This document shows, piece after piece, positions 57,012-64,000 of a stretch of 64,000 nucleotides of DNA (within the stretch, counting starts at the first letter, position 1; every line of letters begins with the position of its first letter). Location of the stretch: assembly GCA_027559495.1 (NCBI GenBank), contig JAMXSV010000021.1:930001-994000 (forward strand), in the 5' to 3' direction. Made by a program: the position numbers and the translations under genes. The notes under the pieces were generated by a model. The model saw only the letters and a program-made list of their open reading frames with translations, did no database searches and had not been told where the DNA came from. The DNA comes from Aurifilum marmelostoma. Taxonomy: Eukaryota > Ascomycota > Sordariomycetes > Diaporthales > Cryphonectriaceae.

Positions 57012-59757
57012 GTTGGATGCTTGCTTTGGGTTACGAGCAGTCCAAGTATACCAAGTGGTGAGCCCAGAGAGAGGAGAAAGTTTTCAGGAGAGCCCAGACC
57101 CCATCCGCCCCTGAATGGAAGGGTTGCCCGTGATTTCGCGTGGCCAGCAAATGCGGGTGTATATATGACTCTGATTCCCCTCAAGAACAGGAGAAGGATC
57201 GGGACAGTGTAGGACGAGGGTGTCGTCTGTGTGACAGCTGGGTGTGACGGGCGAGGAGTCTTGGCCCCCTCAGTCAGGTCCAGCAGGTCGCTGATAAGAA
57301 TGAAGCGTGTCTCGAGATCGAACCTAGATAGCGGAAGGTTTTGGATCAGGGCCACGGGGTACAGCAACAGCAATAAAGCTGGACTGTGGTGATCCGAGCA
57401 CAGCCTCGAGAGCCTTTATGGCGACATAATGTAGGAGAGGGTTTGATAGGACGGTCTCGAGAGGTGGCACTATCGAGCTAACGGGAACAAGAAGCCCGCG
57501 AAGTTCGTCGGCACGAAAGGTATGGCAGGGGCTCGGTTGAGGCTCAAGACCAGAACAAATCCGGAGATGACTTGGGAATGGTGGCTCGATAGATGAGCGT
57601 GTCGTCTGGAAGCGAGTGGAGGCAGGCTGGGCGCCACAGATAGAAAGCGAAGGACGGCGTCGTTCAAGTAAGAATGAAGAAGAAGAAACAGGACTAGGAG
57701 GAGGGAGCAAGCGAAGTTCACCAACGGTCCAGGTTGAAGGTGTGGTAGCATCCAACGCCCGATGGCGTCGGGCACAGAGAAAGTAGTAATAATTAATACA
57801 GGGGTGAGAAGATGAGGGGTGGGCAGGAACAACTGGGGAGGGGGGGCAGCCGCGAGGAAGAGGAGCCTGTGAGGGCAATCGGTGTTTTAGATTTGTTACT
57901 TTGCAAAAAGAGCAGAAAAGAGAAAGAAGAGGAAAGGGCAGAAAGGACAAGAGGAAGCTAGAAGAAACTAAAGACTGAATCGTCGTGACCAACTTTGTCC
58001 TGGGGTTTTGATCGCCGGCCCAGAGAGATCCAAAGAGATGCAATCTCAAATCTTGAAGAGAACCGGAGTCATAAATCTCGGTATCCGTTCCCAGGCGGCC
58101 GTCTAATCATTTTTTTTTTTTTCCTCCTTGAGCCCTGTCCCTGTCCCTGAGGAGTGTCCTGCTGGAGGCCCTGCTGCAGGGGCTTTCTACAGGCCCTGTC
58201 CCTGCGCACGCGCTCCCTAAACCCTGCCCAATGGCCCTGGGGGGGTCCAGCTCCTCTCAGGAACAGGAAAAATGACAATAAGATTGTCCGTCTGTCTTGG
58301 GGTCGCACATGCTTTGATCCATCCTCATGCATGATATATGCGAGTGCTTTATTTCCCCCTTACAAAGTACTATAATCGTAATAATAAGACAGACACCTTT
58401 TCAAGCTGAGACGCGATGAGACGGTCGTATCGACCTCAGTCGTACGTCTGTACTATTCAAGTACTATTTTGAGGTGTTCTTGTTGTTGGCCGGAGCTATA
58501 GTCACTTACTATGCACATGATAAGTACATTAGGCTTGACTGTTTAGGATGGTTCTGGACCATGTGCTGTTCTGTCCTGTACTATCATGCGCAGTAAAAGG
58601 ACCCACCACCATTTAAGCACACGCCCGTAGCACTGAACTCTGTCTGCCAACATTAGTGAGCGCCCTGCCTGACACATTAGGCAGGAGAGTCCTTCCGTCC
58701 CGGACTGTTAGAGCGGCATAATGCGCAACCCATTGTACTCGCGCGCGCGTGTGTGCAAATGTGTGACTGAACTTGGCCATGCAGGCTTCTTACACCGGCT
58801 GCTGCAATTCGCCATGTCCAAAGTGCTGTGTTCATGCCGCCCAGCTGACGTTGCACTGATTCATGCGTATTGTCGTATAGACTCAGGGGCAAAAAAAGGG
58901 CCTCGCTCTCTCGAGGCAGCACAGATTCATACTGCTGCATTATAAGTAACGGATAAGGTTGGGACTGGTGATTTTCATGCCCTCTTTCCCGGGCCTGACC
59001 CTGCCAGAGTGCCAGTGCCAACCCAGGGAGGTGAATAATTGACGAGCAATCCCCAGTTCAGATGAGAGGATCCACTTGGTGTCGGCATTCTCTCACTGCA
59101 AGGAAACATTGTTTCGAATGTGGGCCCTCGGGATGTCGTTTGACCCTCGGTCCTGTACAACTAACCTGGACAATGAACTCGGCCCTGATAGGTCTGACAG
59201 AGACGAGTAGCAAGCAAAGGTCTCTCCCCCGATGGGTATACATGCATGAGTGACGCTACGTGTCTTGGTGTGTCTGGTTCAGTAGCATGCCCTGGAAAAT
59301 CATGAGGCTGCCGTACATTTCGGTTGGGAACCAGCGTAAAGCAAAGCAGGATCTCGATGTGGTTTAGAGGCTGCTGCAGCAACATTGTTGTACGTATGTA
59401 ACAGGATGATGCCCTACATAGTACACAGTTTGCAATACCAAGTATATGGAAGAAGCGAGCCCCACTGACGGCCCGCAAGACGTAAGTACTATAGTACAGT
59501 ATGTGCGTACATAGTAAGATGTTTTCAGCAGCTGGACAGTAAGTGCTACAGTGTATACATGGTGCTCTTAGGAGGTTAGGCTATAGTGGTGGTAGTGACC
59601 TCCTCCCGAGGCTGCATCCCTGGCAGAACCTCCAAAAAGTTCTTATCGATAAGGCCCTCTGCCCAGAAATTTTGAAGATCGCATCGCCTATAATCAAAAC
59701 CTCCTCTCTCTTGGCACATCCCAAGAGACCTCCTTTGGAATTGCACAACAGTCAAAG
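57012..59757. other. Intergenic, no gene seen
   Basis: The first kilobase is pyrimidine-rich when read toward the 932-residue gene and is probably its leader. A 241-residue open frame on the same strand (57,324-58,049) is low-complexity and not supported. From 58,130 to 58,210 there are CCCTGTCCCTG-type short repeats. GTAC palindromes (AGTACTAT) recur at 58,440-58,475 and 59,484-59,515. Confidence 0.55.
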
Positions 59758-60952
59758 ATGTTGCGACAGATGTGAGAACTGCTTCCCTCCTTCCCCTCAA
59801 CTGTCCCACCAGAGTATGCCCTCTGCCGCCCGTTCATTAGGCTAACGACAATTGTGTTCCCTGACAGAAAACCACGTAACGCCCGCTCCAAGCGGGCCCT
59901 CGAGAAGCGTGCCCCCAAGGCTGTCGAGAATCCCAAGACAGTCCTCTTTCTCCGTGGGACGACCTGTTCTCAAGTCACTCAGGACGCCCTCAACGACCTG
60001 CACCAGCTGCGCCAGCCTCTCGCCAAGAAGTTCACAAAGAAGAACGCCATCCACCCGTTCGAGGACGCCTCGAGCCTCGAGTTCTTTGCCGAGAAGAACG
60101 ACGCCTCCTTCCTCGTCTTTGGCAGCAGCAGCAAGAAGCGCCCGCACTGCCTGACCCTCGTCCGCACCTTTGGCTACAAGGTCCTCGACATGCTCGAGCT
60201 GTACCTCGACGGCGAGTCATTCCGCCGCCTCGACCAGTTCCGCGGCAAGAAGCCCGCCGTCGGCCTGCGGCCTATGCTGGTCTTCGCCGGCGCCGCCTTT
60301 GAGAGCACCGTCGCCAACGAGTACACCATGGCCAAGAGCATGCTGACTGACCTCTTTGCCGGCGAGCGCAACGCCGACAAGATCGATGTCGAGGGCTTGC
60401 AGTACGTCATTGCCGTAACAGCTGAGGACGACAACAGCAGCAGCGCCACCGGGCTGGGCGACGGCACCAAGCCCGCGATACATCTGCGCGCGTACCTGAT
60501 ACGTACCAAGAGAAGTGGGCAGCGCCTGCCGAGAGTGGAGGTAAGAGCTACCCCCCCCCCCCCCCCTCTTTAACATTTTACCGGAATTTCTTCCTATCGT
60601 TGCGTGTATATGTGCGGGCCCGGGACTGACATATTGTTTCCTTTTTTCTACCTAGGTCGAAGAGATGGGGCCCAGGATGGACTTCCGCGCGGGTCGTATA
60701 CAAGAACCCGAGGAGGCTATGCTGAAGGAGGCTCTGAAGAAGGCAAAGACTACTGAGGAGAAGACCAAGAAGAATGTCTCCATGGATGTCATGGGCGACA
60801 AGATTGGCCGCATCCATCTGGGCAAGCAGGATCTGAGCAGCCTACAGACGAGGAAGATGAAGGGTCTGAAGAGAAGCCGGGACGAAGAGCAGGACGGAGA
60901 TGACGATGATCAGGGCATGAGTGACGATGAGAGCAGAAAGCGGAGGAAATAG
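59758..60952 (+). CDS. RPF2: Ribosome production factor 2, Brix domain
   Basis: Three exons were built by hand (59758-59771, 59868-60540, 60656-60952), giving 327 residues. The first exon is 14 bp and encodes MLRQ plus two bases of the next codon, restoring the family N-terminus MLRQIKPRNARSKRALEKR. The Brix domain runs about 28-235. It has KTVLFLRGTTCSQVT, SFLVFGSSSKKRPHCLTLVRTF, YKVLDMLELYLD, RPMLVFAGAAFE and the sigma70-like end HLRAYLIRTKRSGQRLPRVEVEEMGPRMDF. A basic/acidic nuclear tail follows. Rpf2 works with Rrs1 in the nucleolus to load the 5S RNP on pre-60S particles. A poly-C tract (60,550-60,566) lies just inside intron 2. Confidence 0.94.
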
Positions 60953-61966
60953 ACCTACAATTTTATGTCGAGGAGGGAGAGTGTGTGTGTGGGAAAGGGG
61001 GGCGGGGACGCCGGCCATCCTGTCATTCGTGCTCGCCCGCAAAATTTGCATTCATTGGTGTATGGAGTTGAGTTCGGTTTGCTGCGAGATTTACTGATGA
61101 CTTAGTAGCGGCGACTACTCAGGATTCCAACAGTCTTCTTCTCGGGTGGGCTAAAAATCTAGATCTTCGGTTCTATTTGGACCTATGCAGTACTGATGAG
61201 AGCTGTAAATGCGTATGTACACACATCTTGCCTGGTTCTAATACACTGTGGCTGGCTGTAAGACGTTTGTGTAGTCTCGGCCAACGATAAATCGCCCAGC
61301 TGCCCTTTTCCGACCCGACTTGACTCCAGTACATTGCATTGAGAGCAGGTATGACTTATGCCGGGGCCCCTCCCAGAACCTACACCAGATTTATGACACC
61401 CTTGCGCCTTCACCTCTTGGGTTCGCTATGGTGCCACTATCCGAAATGGATCTCGAGATGCTCCCTGAGCTGTCAAGATTGGTTTCTCTCTACCAGCCTT
61501 GTGTACGCTTGCTCCTTCGTCGTCCCGACTGACATGAGTGCCACCTCATTGCTTTAGGAAGTTCTCGAGGCCCTGCTGTCCCGCGCCACGGTCCCGAATA
61601 TATGCGTATAGTATATACTGTTCAGCTCCACCGCTTTGATTACTTCCGTGTAGCGATCCTGTAGTATCCCTGGCCTATCGGCTTGGTCGGGAAGATGGAA
61701 AGTCTCGTGCCTTCCTTTGATGCGGATGCTAGTGCTGGGAACCACCAAGAGCAGCTGTAAGAGACGTGTCGGCGTGGCGTGTCCGAGAGAGCCACTGTAG
61801 GGCCTCCTTTGAAGCTGCTGGCCGCGGTGGGCCAGACATGAACGTTCCGCAACTCAACGTCTGCGGGGATCCGAGCTGACCCGGCCCCCTCCCCCACAGC
61901 CCCTTTCTTTCAAAGAGGATGGGGTGGAGTGATTTCTGTGCGTAGGCGCTAATCGCACTCGATGGC
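60953..61966. other. Intergenic between convergent genes, no gene seen
   Basis: This is the 3' flank of RPF2 (GT-rich 60,976-60,992) and the 3' flank of the Zn2Cys6 gene. No supported frame was found. Confidence 0.6.
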
Positions 61967-63867
61967 TCAGAAACTGCAGACATAGCCTCCTGAGAAGGTG
62001 AACATGCTCGGGTTGTCGGATAAATAAGAGGGCATGTCTGTGGCGGTCAGGGATGACCAATCCCATCGCAGAAGCCTTCCGATAAAGAAGAGGAAGTGAG
62101 CTTGAGTCTATTGCGACAAGTGAATGGAAGACTAGGAGATTCTCAAGCTCACGTATTGTCACAAGGAGGGGCCGGCAGAGGCGATGCAGGGTGCACCAAC
62201 TCGCTGAGCATTTCGATGTGGTTAGTGAACTTGATGTCGCCGGGCTCATCGCCCCCCTCGAATCCCCAACTCGAGCCCCAGATGTCTGCGGGTATGAAAG
62301 TGTGGCCGCTCTGGCCGGGATCGTAGAGCGCCACGCGGACCGCCCACTCCAGGTGCGGCCACCACTTGCGCTCCAGATCCGGGCCAAAATGGTCCGAGTT
62401 GAACAGAGAAACAATCCCGAGGACCTCCCGTCGCGCCATGCCCTGCAGCCACCATACGTGGTCAAGCGTCTTGAGGAGCGCGAAGAAGGACGCCAGGACG
62501 GCCAGGGCACGAGGCTGTCGCTCCTCTACAAGCTCTACAAAGCGCTTTGAGACAGTTGCGGGGAACGCGAGTGCGCCCTTGCCTGGCTTCGAGTGGGCCC
62601 AGTTGAGTGTCGCCACCGCATGCTGGTAGGCCTGTCGAGTCGATTCCGTCACGCTCATGCTGCCTGTCCCAGAGCCTCCACTGCTGCCTGGGGTTCCGGT
62701 GTTGGACACATCAGCTGCAGCAGCCAGAGGCTCCAATGCCGCGAGCTCATCGTCGAGGCCGGTCAGTAGGTGACCGAAGAACCCTTCCGAGGCACGGGAA
62801 AAATTCAGATTCAGCACAGGCTGGGCGTCGATGATGGATAGGATGATTTTGCTCTGCTTCAGCCAGGGCCATGAGGCAGCCACGACCGTCTTGACACCCT
62901 GAAACGAGTGGAACCACGTCAGGGGTGGCTGGTAGGTACCGCCTGCTCCGTTGTTTTCGCCGGCTGTGGCGGCTGTCGCAAAGGGGCCCTCGTCCTTGGT
63001 GAAGATGCGCGTGGCGGTGCTCTGGAAGGCGATCAAGGTGGCCGTGAGGAACAGAATCTCGGCATTGTTGGCATCTATACCCGCCGTCAGGCTGCTGCTG
63101 TACGCGTTGAGACATGAGGCCATGTAGGCGTGGCTTGCTCGGACCAGCTCCTTGTCGTTAGGCCAGGCACTCCGCAGATGTAGTGCCGACACGGCGAGGA
63201 TGGCGTCCATCAAGTGCTGGTTGCCCCCAAAGGCAAGATTCGGTATCGAGGTGCCCCAGAGGCCCTCAAGCTCGGGAGATGTCACAGCTAGTGTCTTGTG
63301 AGTGTGCCTGGTGTACTGGTGCATCAGACGGAGTTCCGTCAGGCGCCCGACCGGCTGCGAGCCGGGTAGTAGCATCCCTGGCTGGTGGTAGATTGGAACG
63401 GGGATCGCCGAGGAGAATTGACCCGTTGGCGTCACAAAGTTTACTCGGCGAGCAGCATCATCGACAGCGCCCGGCGCGAAGGTGGCGGGGACGGATGGCG
63501 GGCTCCCGTTGGAAGACGACGCTGCGCCCTCGAGCTCTTGAATTACTCCTGGATGCTCAAAATCGCACTGGACGCCATGCTTCAGGCAGTTGCTGCACCG
63601 GGGGTGAATCTCGTCGCACTAGACTCGACAGTTTTAGTCAACGTGCACAGAGAGAAGGTCAGCCGGCTTCGGCGTAGGCTTCGGCGGCATGTGGGGTTTT
63701 GGTGTTCCATTCACCTTGATCTTGCGAGCCTTGCAGCGTTTACTTGTTGCATGTCAGTATAATGTGCTGCCTTCTCAGAGAGCCTATATCGCCAGGGCAT
63801 CGTCCATGTGACAAAGGCTAACTCACCAGCCTGCCCTAGATTTCTTGTGAGAGCGTCGTGGTGGCAT
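61967..63867 (-). CDS. Zn2Cys6 fungal transcription factor
   Basis: Four exons were built by hand: 63867-63827, 63742-63715, 63618-62163 and 62100-61967, giving 552 residues. The first two introns (84 and 96 bp) split the zinc cluster. The joined motif reads C-KR-C-KARKIK-C-DEIHPR-C-SN-C-LKHGVQ-C, a complete C-x2-C-x6-C-x6-C-x2-C-x6-C DNA-binding domain near residues 14-37. The rest is the helical fungal regulatory region (for example LRLMHQYTRHTHKTL, MDAILAVSALHL). The last intron is less certain. Without it the protein stops at 62149 after PPCDNT. With it, a coherent tail HFLFFIGRLLRWDWSSL...MFTFSGGYVCSF is added. It is nuclear, and the target genes are unknown. Confidence 0.82.
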
Positions 63868-64000
63868 CGTGACGGCCGTGTAGCGGTTCCTCCTCGAAAC
63901 CTGTTCTCAGGTGTGGCCTTGCCACAGCAGACCATGCCAGACCTTGCAGCAACGATTCTCCGTCTGGCTACCGATGAGACAGGTGCATCGCGAGGTGTGC

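Noticed and set aside
57324..58049. 241-residue frame upstream of the 932-residue gene
   Set aside because: Ser/Pro/Leu low complexity from a pyrimidine-rich leader; no domain.

Overview
The window looks like nuclear DNA of a filamentous ascomycete, most likely a Sordariomycete. The reasons are short (about 60-190 bp) GT-AG introns with CTGAC/CTAAC branch sites, fungal-specific families (Zn2Cys6 activator, GT69 CMT1-like, APQ12, 17.8-kDa complex I subunit), and a sharply bounded AT-rich block whose degeneration fits repeat-induced point mutation (RIP). The species cannot be named from the sequence alone.

Bases 1 to about 19,080 are an AT-rich block of dead Ty3/gypsy chromovirus-type LTR retrotransposons. 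Two copies of one family lie head-to-tail on the + strand and share an LTR (LTRs at 3965-4432 and 17421-17888, both 468 bp). The second copy is split at 8242/15940 by a complete 7.7-kb related element on the - strand, with 532-bp LTRs at both ends and a 5-bp target duplication (TAAGA). Every pol and gag frame is full of stops. Each copy also carries, antisense between pol and the 3' LTR, the remnant of a small Cys-rich/coiled-coil protein. From 17,889 to 19,080 there is unassigned AT-rich sequence with a 16-bp tandem repeat.

At about 19.1 kb the composition switches abruptly to ordinary gene-bearing DNA. In order: CMT1-like mannosyltransferase (+), PXMP4-like peroxisomal membrane protein (-), a bHLH regulator of the Esc1/DevR type (-), a gene-poor stretch of about 7.8 kb, SIL1 ER nucleotide-exchange factor (-), a complex I 17.8-kDa-like subunit (+), RPS15/uS19 (-), a GFA-domain protein (-), a conserved fungal protein often labelled casein kinase II beta 2 (-), a non-coding snoRNA host gene (+), a PI-PLC X-domain protein (-), an unknown Ser/Pro-rich protein (-), S-adenosylmethionine synthetase (-), GPN3 GTPase (+), APQ12 (-), a 932-residue unknown protein (-), RPF2 (+) and a Zn2Cys6 regulator (-).

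Most genes are housekeeping and unrelated in pathway. Ribosome production recurs: RPS15, RPF2 and the snoRNA cluster all serve it, and GPN3 serves RNA polymerase assembly. The most notable item outside the repeats is the snoRNA host at about 41.3-42.8 kb: five introns, each holding one C/D-box candidate. Two of these have 15-17-nt complementarity to conserved 18S rRNA segments and one has about 12 nt to 25S rRNA. Exon structures below were built by hand from splice signals and reading frame.
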